Made by a program: the position numbers and the translations under genes. From Telmatactis stephensoni (Eukaryota > Cnidaria > Anthozoa > Actiniaria > Isophelliidae), in NCBI GenBank assembly GCA_029948255.1, contig JALIZF010001748.1, positions 454,001 through 518,000 on the forward strand: DNA of 64,000 nt. Direction: 5' to 3'. Positions 11,570 to 23,172 of the stretch are shown piece after piece (positions within the stretch are counted from its first letter, which is position 1; each line of letters opens with the position of its first letter). The notes under the pieces were generated by a model, which was given only the letters and a program-made list of their open reading frames with translations, was not told where the DNA came from and searched no databases.

Positions 11570-12432
11570 TTATTCTGTGGTGCATACAAGCTCAAAAAGA
11601 GTATACCCCCCTACAAACGTGTCATAAACACCTTTGAACCGATAACCAGATTTGGACGCAATTTCTTTGAGGAGCTTAATCCATTCACTTTTGGAATAGA
11701 AATTGCCACAAGTTATACAAATCTGATGCACGTTGCCAAAATTAATCTGAAATCCACAACCAACATCATCATCATCATCATTATTATTATTATCAAAGAT
11801 CTGATCACCAGGATCTGTGCTACAAGAATCGATTATCAGCAGCCTGCCACATTCTTCTGAGAGAAGACTGCGACAATTGCGAAAAACCTTGACCACCTTC
11901 TCTGGATCACCAATAAACGTACTGATGACATTTTTGAAAATTACGGTATCAGCTTGTAGCTGGAACTTCGCCCTGGGGAATGGCTGTGTAAAATCCTGCT
12001 TCATGTACACGATTCGATGCGCTCTTCAATATCAAGTTTGTGGACATTTTTCTCTGCACTGTCTATCACTTCTGGAAGGTCAACCACATAGCCTTGGATG
12101 TTCTGACAGTCTGGTAGTTTCATGATGGCTGCCAGAAAGCATCCAGTACTACCGCCCATGTCTACCAGTTTCTTACAGGTCCACCAAGGAAAAGTCTCAA
12201 ATACGTTGTTGATTCCTTGGACATCTGGCAGACTTCGTAAGTACGTGACATGCTCCATTGCCATGTTGTAGTTCAGTGCAAATTCTTGTCTCCGTTCTTC
12301 GCTTCCAATTGGATTTTCGGAAGCGCCAACAAACATCTTCTTCTTCTCATAAGGGCATTTTTCTACTTCATTCATGTACTGGAAATGAGTCATTCCATGT
12401 TCCAGAACAAATGCAGGCTGACTGCGTTTCAC
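11570..12432 (-). pseudogene. ASMT-like O-methyltransferase, copy 2 (broken)
   Basis: The C-terminal two thirds of the same intronless O-methyltransferase as copies 1, 3 and 4. Two lesions are visible. First, the sequence stops matching its paralogues at 12432, right beside a foldback element, so the first ~126 codons (winged-helix half and start codon) are gone. Second, around 12021-12023 the sequence reads GCT where copy 4 has C, a +2 frameshift splitting the frame into 12001-12432 and 11570-12010. The motif-I region and the C-terminal tail are otherwise conserved, so inactivation looks recent. Like the others it lacks the catalytic His (VISTFIGDPE). Best read as a pseudogene. Confidence 0.9.
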
Positions 12433-12600
12433 AGTATAAGAAAAAAGTTGTTTTCAAGCAAATATCTAGTTTATTTACCAACCTCGTTCCCAGGCCCTTT
12501 TCCCTTCGCTTGGGAGTGGGGCGGGAAGGAAAAAGGGCCTGGGAACGAGGTTGGTAAATAAACTAGATATTTGCTTGAAAACAACTTTTTTCTTATACTG
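12433..12600. mobile_element. Full-length foldback element at ASMT copy 2 breakpoint
   Basis: Two complementary arms of about 72 bases (outer ends AGTATAAGAAAAAAGTTG and CAACTTTTTTCTTATACT, inner CCTCGTTCCCAGGCCC) surround a ~20-base loop. The left end directly abuts the truncated O-methyltransferase. Segment A at 5.9 kb has the same element with a shorter left arm. Confidence 0.85.
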
Positions 12601-13104
12601 TTATAAAATAAACCAAGTTCACTCAAAAAACTTGCTACAGTTGAACTAAAAGAAATATTTTATGAATCTATACCTAAATACTGGGGATCTCATTAAACGC
12701 ATATTTAAAAACCGACATAACATCCATCGAATCAGAGCACGCGTAAGATTCAGTGACGTCATCTATCCACGTGTATTGTAATATCACACACGTTCCTCAA
12801 CCAATCAGAACACACGTAATATACCAACCATTATATAGTTGTCAATGACTGAGCATTGTAACATTTTTATTTCCCAATTATGCAGCACAATCAGAGCGCG
12901 CGTAATATACTATATACAAATATATAGAATAAAGTGCCAATAATTATAAACAAGTTATAACAATTACAAATTTCTGTTCAGTACAATTCCGTCCATTTTA
13001 AACTAAATTACTTAGTATACACTTATTCTAATGATTACGTACCAATTCAGTTAATATCTCATTCTTGCCCTATTTCATTGTGACACCACATCAGGATCAT
13101 GGTC
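12471..13104. repeat. Duplicated segment B (partner of 5927-6559)
   Basis: Nearly identical to 5927-6559 over about 630 bases, differing by a few substitutions and a short indel near 13066. In segment A it lies 3' of ASMT-like copy 1; here it lies on the 5' side of the truncated copy 2. Confidence 0.85.
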
Positions 13105-13130
13105 TCGGCATTTATTTATAAATATTATTT

Positions 13131-14176
13131 TACCACCGTGTGCATAATTACGCGTCCAGCCAGACTAAAGACCAAAAATCCAGACAGAGGCGGACTTTTC
13201 TATACAATGTCTGTACACTTTGCTGGCTTTCCGGTAGCCTATTGACCGAGTTTGACTATTCGTCGCGGGTCGCGGGTCGCGTGTTCGATGTCGCGGGTGC
13301 GGGTAGGATTGTAGGATTGTCCATAGGTTTGTGACGGTCTGTGATCGGCACAACTAAAAATTCTTTGATATGTGTAATAAACAAAACTGTCATCAAAATT
13401 GTGAAACATTTGTTACGCTTTAGTACCCTGGGCTCCAGGGGTTTATTACTCGCTTTCCTCAGAGAGTTGGCGAGCGCCGAAGGCGCGAGAAGCGAAAATA
13501 AACGTTTCTCGTCGTGTGACTGTCCTATCAAGTAAATAAACGTCGGAACGTGACGATAAACCCCTGGAACCCAGGGTAACGCTTTAGATACTGTGCATGA
13601 CAAAGTCAAATCAGCTACATTGTTAGATGTACTGACATAACTGGTGCCCGAGGGACTGAGATATACTGAACCTTCAGGCATTTGAGCGATAAACGCATAG
13701 AGAAAACATTCAAGTACTGTAGGGTCAAACAACACGGAGTCATCACATAAACATCAAACACAAGAAGAAGCCCTCAAAATGAATATTGACAGATTGACAA
13801 CAGTTTTCCTAGATGCTGCAGACCGCAGGAAGCATTGTTATTTGTCTGACGGCTGAATAAGTAAGCGGATCGCGTTACTACAGTGCAGAATGACTTGGAA
13901 ATATTAAATTTCGTGAATCCTGTTTTTTTTGTTGTTGTTGTTGTGGTTTTTTTGTACTTCGATTTTTTCCCTTTTTTTGGTTTTTTGTCTTTTTTTTTTT
14001 TTTCAAATTTCGCACCCGCGACAATCCTACCCGCACCCGCGACCAACCACCCGCACCCGCGACATCGAACACGCGACCCGCGACCCGCGACCCGCGACAA
14101 TTAGTCAAACTCCTATTGACCAAATCCCAATCGAGACTTTAGTCTGGCTGGACGCGTAATTATGCACACGGTGGTA
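13131..14176. mobile_element. 1,046-bp TIR element with GTCGCGGGT arms
   Basis: Terminal inverted repeats TACCACCGTGTGCATAATTA (13131) and its complement ending at 14176 continue inward through CGCGTCCAGCCAGACT and a block of GTCGCGGGT-type tandem repeats on both sides. There is no transposase, so the element is non-autonomous. It also contains the nested hairpin at 13421-13579. Confidence 0.85.
13421..13579. mobile_element. Nested hairpin MITE
   Basis: Inverted ends GTACCCTGGGCTCCAGGGGT and ACCCCTGGAACCCAGGGTAAC (19-20 bases, imperfect) sit inside the larger TIR element. Non-coding. Confidence 0.75.
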
Positions 14177-14217
14177 ACAGCTTATAGTTGAATATCAATG
14201 AATTCAACTCGTTTCAT

Positions 14218-14895
14218 GGATGTTACTAAAACCAGGAATAAGGAATGGGGAATAGAGCAATGGGGAATGGGGAATGAGACTGGAACGAGCCAGCGGTCAA
14301 CACTTCCCTCGTCTTTTTACAATTCCCGCGTGCTTCTATAACTCAACATAGCGTTTTCTATTTCTACAATAATAATAAACATGAAAAAAATTGTATATGT
14401 AATCACTTGATTTTGAGTGCAATTTAGAATAAATTATGTTTAAAAAAATTGTAATCGTTGAAAACTTTAGGAGTTCTAATATATTCTAAATTGCACGAAA
14501 AGAGAATGTTTTCTGAAATCAAAACTTTTAACAAACTGAAAGTTTTGTGGAGTCAATCCAACCTCCTTGAGTCTCCATTGTAGTCTCGTACTTCCCTCCT
14601 TGGGCAACAATTCTGCAATTTTGTTTTTTTCTTTATGTTACCCAATATAGCTGTTAAAAACAAAACAAAAACAAAACGATCGAGAGCTCCCGCGTATAGC
14701 AGTGCCATTTTCAGAAGACAAATTCAACAGAAAATGGGCATTTTTTTTACTTTTCTACTCACATGATAATGAAAGCTGCAATAATTTCCAGGTGTGCCTT
14801 TGTTGACCGCTAGCTCGTCCCAGTCTCATTCCCCATTCCCCATACCTCCATTCTCCATTTCCCATTCCCCATCAGTCCTGGTTTTAGTAACACCC
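14218..14895. mobile_element. 678-bp TIR element with exact 10-bp TSD
   Basis: The ends are GGATGTTACTAAAACCAGGA and the complement of GGGTGTTACTAAAACCAGGA. The flanks are identical decamers CTCGTTTCAT (14208-14217 and 14896-14905). The duplicated paralogous region at about 20592 has one CTCGTTTCAT and no element, an empty site. Sub-terminal GGAATGGGGAATG repeats are present. No transposase. A TSD near 10 bp is reminiscent of Mutator-like elements. Confidence 0.88.
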
Positions 14896-15488
14896 CTCGT
14901 TTCATTACAAATGTAATTCCAACCCGATATAGTCTAAGAATGATAACAGAAACATTTTTTGTTCAAGACAGACTTACATCCAAAATTCATTATTCGCCTC
15001 TGGTCAGTAATATTAGCTTGTCTATTCCTTCATGGTCAAACGAAAAGCAGCTGTCAACTATTTTAGTTATGGACAAACTAAGAATTCACTGAGGCATGAA
15101 CTACACGAAATTCCAACGATTTCGCCTCATAGAGTGTTGTTTACTTTTGTTGCTGTTTTTCCGAAAATTTCTCTCTTTCGTTTATCAATGCTTTCATAAG
15201 GTTTTTCTTAAGGGTCAATTGAAAGGTTTTGTAGGTGCTATTTAACTTTGAGGCCTATTTTTTCGCCTAGAAAGTCTAGAAAAGCAAATACTTGGTCGTG
15301 AAGGGGTGAAGTGGTAACAGACGGCGGAACGACGAACATATTTGCCAAGCAATCTTCATATGTTAGTCTACTCTATGCACAGTTTCACAATCGTGAGCTT
15401 GAAATGTTGGAAAAAAACACTTCTTTGTAGGATATATGAGCCTAATTTGAGGATGATTGCCGGGGGGGGGGGGGATCTGATCGTAAAT
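14896..15488. other. Duplicated non-coding flank
   Basis: 14905-15110 is closely similar to 20600-20810, part of the tandemly duplicated ASMT unit. The rest is AT-rich with a G10 run near 15462 and no gene. Confidence 0.5.
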
Positions 15489-15822
15489 GGACGGGGATGC
15501 TCGTCGTACCTTTTAGGGGTCAAAATCTGCAATCTGGTACCTTTTAGGGTGTCTCAGACTTAAGTTGACTACCAGAGACATAGCTGGTACCTTTTAGGGA
15601 CTGTTTTGGGAAAATAAATTACCTAAAATAAGCATGAAAGGGACGATTTCGATGATCTGAATTGAATCTTCAAAGCACATTCATAACAAATGTTTCATTA
15701 CTTTAATTCTTTATCATTGTTTTTGAATTGGTACCCTTTAGGGGTAGAAATGAATTGTTGCCACTCCCACTCAGGTACCTTTTAGGGGTCATTTTCAAAA
15801 TTTCCGACGAGCATCCCCGTCC
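15489..15822. mobile_element. TIR element with GGTACCTTTTAGGGG repeats
   Basis: Inverted ends GGACGGGGATGCTCGTCG and CGACGAGCATCCCCGTCC bound about 334 bp with five copies of GGTACC(T/C)TTTAGGG. A partial relative in reverse orientation lies at about 36968-37030. Non-coding. Confidence 0.75.
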
Positions 15823-16154
15823 TCTTATATATAGGAGTCGCGTAATTTTGAAAATAGGTGTAACGGGTCCGTAAAGTTATCGGGTCTTTTGAGAAACGGG
15901 TCCCTGTTTTCTCTCCAAAGACAAAAGCATTTATCTCTCATCGACAGCAATATGGCATTTAATTCCTTTTCAATTATTGTGTTTTTTTCTCACTATCACT
16001 TATACCTTGGTCATCTAATTTTGCATGCTGATCAAATAAAAAAGCATTTTGCATTCAATATCACTAAATAGTTTATCTTTCTAGAGTATTGTTGGCAGTA
16101 AAACAAAATAGCCTCAACTCATCTTCCTGATCTTCTCCGTGTCTTTTTCACACA

Positions 16155-16785
16155 CTCAAGTACCTTAAGGCCAGGCTTTGGACCAAAATCTACAAAATAC
16201 ACATATTTTTATTACGAGCAAATGTCTGAACGAAAACTTACCAAACTTTGTCCATGAACAGACATTCATCTTCTGATCAACCTTAAGTGATGATTCTGGA
16301 GTTTTGGTGGTCACGTGACCTGCAGCGATAATTATAGTACGAACATGGTTTTTCGTAAATGGGTCCACGAGTTTTTCTGATTAGACCAAACTAATACATG
16401 AAGTAAGCTTTAATCATGTCACTTCATAATTGTACGCTTAGACATTTTGACATTCAACTTTCTTTAAGCAGTTACTCAACAAAACAGGTCACGTGACCAA
16501 ATGATACATTTATATATTATTAAATATCTCCCTCACCATCCATGATAAACATAATGTCTAAGCGTAGGATGTTGAAGTACCATTTGGCAATTATTTTAAA
16601 GGCATAACTTTTCCCTGGTCAGTAAAACTCGTGGCCCCATTTTAGAAAAACGATTTTTCTCCACTACTGGTCACGTGACCACTGAAACTCCCAAATCATC
16701 ACTTAAGGTTGATGAGTAGATGGATGTCTGTTCATGGACGAAGTTTGGTAAATTTGCGTTTAGACATTTGCTTAAGGTACTTGAG
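16155..16785. mobile_element. ~630-bp TIR element with long (~165 bp) arms
   Basis: The arms at 16155-16320 and 16671-16785 are imperfect inverted copies (CTCAAGTACCTTAAG ends, inner TCACGTGACC). At 21110-21130 the paralogous flank has continuous host sequence without it, giving a 2-3-base target duplication. Non-coding. Confidence 0.8.
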
Positions 16786-17643
16786 CACAACCACATTTTT
16801 TTGTTGTTGAATTTTCACGTTCCTAGAATATCATCAATATTACAAAGTGAAATGCATGTAGCTTCATGCAAATGTAAATTACTGCTAGAGTGGTTTTCAT
16901 TAACCTGTCAAACACACTTTAGTGTTATATTTAGTGTTGTATTTATCATTCGTTTGATCTAAAGCGTCAAATACAGTAGACAATGCGGTATCTTTGACCG
17001 TGATGCAACGTACAACTAGCTTTTTAAAATCAGTTAGTTTTATAATCATTGCCAACGCTAGCCGTTTGTGATTGTTTGAAAAATTGCTTTACTCAAAGTG
17101 CTAAATATTTTGAACTGTGTGTGTATCCGACACTGATCATGGAGAATTATGTTTTGTAGTTCAACATTGAACGTCAACTAGCGGTGTTCGTCACACAACG
17201 CACAGGAGATAGACAAGAAACATTTCATATATTAGAGAAAGCGGTGTACTTTCGTGAGTTTTAGGGGAACAGTTCTGCTAACGTGGATACACCAGCTATT
17301 TTCTGCTCGCAGCACTTCACTTTCTATTAGAAATGGCTAGTTTTTAGACATAGATTTTGGCCGACTTCAGCACGATTGAATTCATCGATCAATCATTTGC
17401 AACAGCAAGTGATAACATGACGAGTATGCGCGAACCGCTGGACGGAAATGGCCTCAATTACGGTTTTAACCTGGCTTAGGGCTACCTCCCTCATAAAGAG
17501 AGTCGTATATAGTCTCCCCAAAGTTTTTCGGAGCATTACAGTCGAGTGCAGAAGTACGAACAGCTAGAAATAATCCTTTCAAAATTACCATTTGTTCAAG
17601 ACAATAGAAGTTGGAGACATGCGCAGATGTTATCACTTGCTGC

Positions 17644-17677
<34 letters not shown>

Positions 17678-17890
17678 TTAATTCTTCAAACAACGCATTT
17701 AAAAAATACTCAATGCTTTTTACAATAATGATAAAAAAGTAAAAGAAAAACCAGGAAAATATAATATAATAAGTAGTAACCTGGTGTGCTCTGTACTTGC
17801 GTACAGAGTACAAAAAACTGATAATCCATATTATAGCTACTATTCGTAATCGTATATATAAAAAAAAAAAAACATTTCTATCAATTGCAG
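16786..17890. other. Gene-free stretch
   Basis: 16786-16920 matches 21122-21255. An (AAT)n microsatellite lies at 17644-17680. No coding evidence. Confidence 0.45.
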
Positions 17891-18120
17891 GATTTGTTCA
17901 ATGTCATAAAATCTCATGTAATAATGGATCTTTCCTTCAAATTCCCTGAGGTACTATCTATGCAAACTTTAACATAATTCACTTTTATTCAGTAATACAG
18001 TCCAAGCGAATGTTATCAGCGTTTATTCTTCTATTACATCTACTCTTAAATAACTAAGTTCAATCTGGAGGTTTTCTCTAGTTACTATGGAAACGATCCA
18101 TCGAGTTGGCTCACAAAGAA

Positions 18121-18580
18121 AAACACAGGGATCCCATCAAGTGTAGATTCTAGTATTCTAGTGTAGATTTTAGTATTTTAGCTAGATTCTAGTCTAGATT
18201 CTAGAATTCTAGAGTATAGATTCTAGTATTCTAGTGTAGATTCTAGATTTTAGCTAGGTTCCAGTACCGGCTCGTCTAGGCTCGCCTCATCTAGGCTCGG
18301 CTCGGTGACGACCCTAGACAAGCCGAGCCGAGCCGAGCCGAGCCTAGACGAGCCAAGGATAGACAGGCCGAGCCGAACCTAGACGAGCCCAGCCGAGCTG
18401 AGCCTAGACGAGACGAGCCTAGATAAGCCGAGCCGAGCCTAGACAAGCCAAGCCAAGCCAAGTCAAGTCAAGCCTAGACGAGCCGAGCCTATCCGAGCCG
18501 AGACTTGACGAGCCAAGACTAGACGAGCTGAGCCAAGCCGAGCTGAGACTATCCGAGCCGAGTCTATACATGCCGGTACT
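18121..18580. repeat. TCTAG-rich block and CGAGCC(TAGA) minisatellite, copy 1
   Basis: 18121-18260 is built from TAGATTCTAGTATTCTAG-type units. 18290-18580 is built from GAGCCGAGCC and GAGCCTAGAC units. The same two-part structure recurs at 22280-22770 as part of the 4.2-kb duplication. Open frames reading R-L-G-S-A or S-S-L-G-S are artefacts. Confidence 0.9.
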
Positions 18581-18992
18581 AGAACCCTGTAAATAACTTA
18601 CAATTATTCTAATGATTATGTTATAATTCAATTAACATCAAAATTTCTAAAGTTTAACAAAGGACTATTCAAAACTTCTGAGCAAATATGATATTACAGT
18701 GAATTTTGGAGTTTCACAAAAGGCTATCCAAAACTCCAGAGCCAATTTGATTTTTATTCTGTGGTGCATACTAGCTCAAAAAGAGTATATCCTTCTGCAA
18801 AAGTGTCAGTTTATAGAACGATGAATAGCGCTAAAAGCCATCAAATGTAATAAACATCGTTTATTTAACAATTTTGAACAAATTCCTATCGTTCTTTGTG
18901 ACTCTGTCCCCAAAGTAAACAACCGTGACGTTATAATGAAACAGGGCAATTTTATAAAGTTTGAAAAAAGACCATTCAAACCCCTGGCCAAT

Positions 18993-20207
18993 TTATTGCT
19001 CTGTGGTGCATACAAGCTCAAAAAGAGTGTACCCCCCTACAAACGTGTCATAAACACCTTTGAATCGATAACCAGATTTGGACGCAATTTCTTTGAGGAG
19101 CTTAATCCATTCACTTTTGGAACAGAAATTGCCACAAGCTATACAAATCTGATGCACATTAGCAAAATCAATCTGAAATCCATAATCACTATCATTATCA
19201 AGATTATGGTCACCAGGATCTGTGCTACAAGAATCGATTATCAGCAGCCTGCCACATTCTTCTGAGAGAAGACTGCGACAATTGCGAAAAATCTTGACCA
19301 CCTTCTCTGGATCACCAATAAACGCATTGATGACATTTTTGAAAATTACGGTATCAGCTTGTGGCTGCAACTCTCTGGGAAATGGCTGTGTAAAATCCTG
19401 CTTCATGAACACGATTCGATGCTTTTCAATGTCAAGTTTGTGGACATTTTTCTCTGCACTGTCTATCACTTCTGGAAAGTCAACCACATAGCCTTGGATG
19501 TGCTGACAGCCTGGTAATTTCATGATGGCTGCCAGAAAGCATCCTGTACCACCGCCCATGTCTACCAGTGTCTTACAGGTCCACCAAGGAAAAGTCTCAA
19601 ATACGTTGTTGATTCCTTGGACATCTGGCAGAGTTCGCAAGTACGTGACATGCTCCATTGTCATGTTGTAGTTGAGTGCAAATTCTTTTCTTCGTTCTTC
19701 GCTTCCAATTGGATTTTCGGAAGCGCCAACAAACATCTTCTTCTTCTCATAAGGGCATTTTTCTACTTCATTCATGTACTGGAAATGAGTCATTCCATGT
19801 TCCAGAACAAATGCTGGCTGACTGCGTTTCACACATTCTCCCATGGATTTCATGGCCGCTATATACTCTTCGCTACAAAAGTACGCTACCATATTCCCAA
19901 GGCTTGGCCCTTTGTCTCGTCTAAGGAGTTCCATGGCTTGGTTCTTCGCAAAATGCCTGTCGCCCAGTTCCTTGCCGATTCCTCGTTGAGCCAGTGCCTT
20001 CATGAGAGGATACAGTTGATGACTAGATTTGCATCCTGATTTGATGGCGATGTCTTCAATACTGATCGACGGTTCTTGAGTGGTGCAAAGAAGTTCTGGA
20101 ATCTTGAATTCCACGATGAGACTCAGACATCGGTTCTGCCACATTCCATGTAACAGTGAAAGAATGGTATTTTGTTCAGAACTGAACGCTTTTGGTTTGG
20201 CAGCCAT
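18993..20207 (-). CDS. ASMT-like O-methyltransferase, copy 3
   Basis: Intact intronless 404-residue paralogue of copy 1, starting at the ATG at 20207 (M-A-A-K-P-K). The N-terminal winged-helix region is intact and motif I is VDMGGGTG, closer to the family consensus than in copies 1 and 4. The catalytic His-Asp is replaced (VINAFIGDPE). The Asn/Asp loop is collapsed to DNDSD, and two residues are missing after the FPR motif relative to copy 1, so the protein is shorter. Flanks on both sides are duplicated around copy 4, supporting a tandem-duplication origin. Substrate unknown. Confidence 0.88.
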   Translation of the reverse strand: MAAKPKAFSSEQNTILSLLHGMWQNRCLSLIVEFKIPELLCTTQEPSISIEDIAIKSGCKSSHQLYPLMKALAQRGIGKELGDRHFAKNQAMELLRRDKGPSLGNMVAYFCSEEYIAAMKSMGECVKRSQPAFVLEHGMTHFQYMNEVEKCPYEKKKMFVGASENPIGSEERRKEFALNYNMTMEHVTYLRTLPDVQGINNVFETFPWWTCKTLVDMGGGTGCFLAAIMKLPGCQHIQGYVVDFPEVIDSAEKNVHKLDIEKHRIVFMKQDFTQPFPRELQPQADTVIFKNVINAFIGDPEKVVKIFRNCRSLLSEECGRLLIIDSCSTDPGDHNLDNDSDYGFQIDFANVHQICIACGNFCSKSEWIKLLKEIASKSGYRFKGVYDTFVGGYTLFELVCTTEQ

Positions 20208-22280
20208 CTTCAAGAAATGTTGGGTGTTTTCAAGTGTTAGCACCTAAACGTTTGAGTTTGACGTGTATTCACCGGTATGTCTCAATGCCCAATAAGCGTC
20301 TACAAGAATATATTAATCTCCCTGGGAGGCATTAAGTATCGAGCCACCTTTATATGAAAAATATTCTATGACAAGTGAACTTGTCCTTATGAATGGTGGA
20401 ACAAATTTCATTTGACTATTTCATTTATTGCCATCGCTGTCTCAGCATTTATTTATCAATATTATTTTAAAAAAGGCATCCAAATGTGGTCGACGACACT
20501 CGTGCAAAATGTTCTGGATAAAGCCCTGTGTGTGTGGAAACTGTTGAATCTTGAGGACTAAACAGCTTATAGTTGAATATCAATGAATTCAACTCGTTTC
20601 ATTACAAATTAGTAATTCCCACTCGATCTAGTCTAAGAATGATAGCAGAAACATTTTTTGTTCAAGACAGACTTGCATCCAAAATTCATTATTCGCCGTC
20701 TGGTCAGTAATATTAGCTTGTCTATTCCTTCATGGTCAAACGAAAAGCAGCTGTCAACTATTTTAGTTATGGACAAACTAAGAATTCGCTGAGGCATGAA
20801 CTACACATGTCATTGTTTTTGCATGGGTTTGTATTAGTCAGATAGACAAATAAAATTTAAATTTAAAAAATCCTCTATAATTTCCAAAACTGATGCTTCA
20901 AACCACTAGAGGCCTTGTAAAAATCGATCATTTGAGCGAGTTCGTATAACCCATGTTTTAAATGCTAATGAGTTCTGCTTGTATGCTAATGTGGCACGGA
21001 GCCATTTCATGAAAGAAGCAAAAGTATAATTACTTTACGCGCGAGATAAATCCCATTTTCAATAAATTACACTTTTTTGACAAAGGTGTTCTTCCTGATC
21101 TTCTCCATGTCTTTTTCACACACAACCACATTTTTTTGTTGTTGAATTTTCACGTTCCTAGAATATCATCAATATTACAAAGTGAAATGCATGTAGCTTC
21201 ATGCAAATGTAAATTACTGCTAGAGTGGTTTTCATTAACCTGTCAAACACACTTTAGTGTATCAATCTTTAATACACCCTTATTCCATAGTGACCCCTCT
21301 GGTTCGTTCGAACACGTCATATCTATTTATAGAACCCCGGTGCAGTGTCGGCACAGGTCATGTCTAGTTTTAGCCGGAATGGCTCCGGTACCTCCGGTAT
21401 CAGTTCGGTACAACCCCGGTACGACCAAAGCGATTTCACATTTCTACTTTCAGAATTCTAATGGTTCGTTGTGTGTTGGTTTAGTTCTGTTTAGTTATTT
21501 AAATGTTCCATACCAGCCAGACTTTCATTGTTTTTGTTTTTCGGGATCAAGCAAACCCGAGAGACTTGATAAACGTTTCAAAGTTTCAAAATCTTGAAAA
21601 ATCCTAAGTTTAATTTTTGAAAATGTATTTCTTTGTTGATATTGAGTTAATCTTTCTACTCTGACACTTGGTCTAGTGGCTTGTTCAGGAGTTGCTGAAC
21701 CTGATGGTGGTTCTGACATATGTAAATTCAGGTCTTTTCATGTTTGAAAGGTACACACACAACCTTGATTCAAACTGATTGACAAAGCCAAAGATTTTTA
21801 GATCTGTACCGGTTCGGAACGGTAAGAATTATTTTTGGACATAGATTTTGACCGACTTCAGCACGATTGAATTCATCGATCAATATTTGCAGGATTTGTT
21901 CAATGTCATAAAATCTCACGTAATAATACAATACAATACAATAACTTTATTATTGGTACTTTGGTATTTTCATACATGAGTATGGTCCAATAATTAAATA
22001 AAAAACAACAGAGAATAATGCATATTTCTAAATATATATATATATCTAAATATATATAAGTATATAATGTATCTTTCCTCAGTTCAAATTCTCCGAGGCA
22101 CTATCTATGCACACTTTAACATAATTCACTTTTAATCAGTAATACAGTCCAAGCGAATGTTATCAGCGTTTATTCTTCTATTACATCTACTCTTAAATAA
22201 CTAAGTTCAATCTGGAGGTTTTCTCTAGTTACTATGGAAACGATCCTTCGAGTTGGCTCACAAAGAAAAACACAGGGATC
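20208..22280. other. Spacer between ASMT-like copies 3 and 4
   Basis: It contains duplicated flank (20260-20810 like 8040-8600 and 14905-15110; 21122-21255 like 16786-16920; 21890-22280 like 17890-18120), an ATATAT tract near 22038 and MITE ends. A 153-codon frame at 21136-21597 shows no recognisable family. Confidence 0.45.
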
Positions 22281-22770
22281 CCATCAAGTGTAGATTCTAG
22301 TATTCTAGCTAGATTCTAGTCTAGATTCTAGAATTCTAGAGTATAGATTCTAGTATTCTAGTGTAGATTCTAGATTTTAACTAGGTTCTAGTACCGGCTC
22401 GTCTAGGCTCGCCTCATCTAGGCTCGGCTCGGTGACGACCCTAGACAAGCCGAGCCGAGGCGAGCCTAAACGAGCCAAGCATAGACGGGCCGAGCCGAGC
22501 CTAGACGAGCCTAAACGAGCCAAGCATAGACGGGCCGAGCCGAGCCTAGACGAGCCCAGCCGAGCTGAGCCTAGACGAGACGAGCCTAGGTAAGCCGAGC
22601 CGAGCCTAGACAAGCCAAGCCAAGCCAAGCCAAGTCAAGCCTAGACAAGCCGGGCCTATCCGAGCCAAGACTAGACGAGCCAAGACTAGACGAGCCGAGA
22701 CTAGACGAGCCGAGCCAAGCCGAGCTGAGACTATCCGAGCCGAGCCTATACGAGCCGGTACTAGAACCCT
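22281..22770. repeat. TCTAG-rich block and CGAGCC(TAGA) minisatellite, copy 2
   Basis: Second copy of the 18121-18580 structure, with an expanded CGAGCC part. A 30-base stretch at 22291-22320 is identical to 49043-49072 inside the Polinton-like element. Confidence 0.9.
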
Positions 22771-23172
22771 TTAAATAACTTACAATTATTCTAATGATTA
22801 TGTAATAATTCAATAAACATCAAATTTCTAATGTTTAACAAAGGACTATTCAAAACTTCTGAGCAAATATGATATTACAGTGAATTTTGGAGTTTCACAA
22901 AAGGCTATCCAAAACTAACTTAAAACTCCAGAGCCAATTTGATTTTTATTCTGTGATGCTTACAAGCTCAAAAATAGTATATCCTTCTGCAAAAGTGTCA
23001 GTTTATAGAACGATAAATAGCGCTAAAAGCCATCAAATGTAATAAACATCGTTTATTTAACAATTTTGTTCAAATTCCTATCGTTCTTTGTGACTCTGTC
23101 GCCAACGTAAACAACTGTGACGTTATAATGAAACAAGGAAATTTATAAAGTTAAAAAAAAAGACCATTCAAT

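Noticed and set aside
18419..18631. Frames reading S-S-L-G-S-S-S-L-G-S (also 22377-22813)
   Set aside because: Artefacts of the CGAGCC minisatellite.
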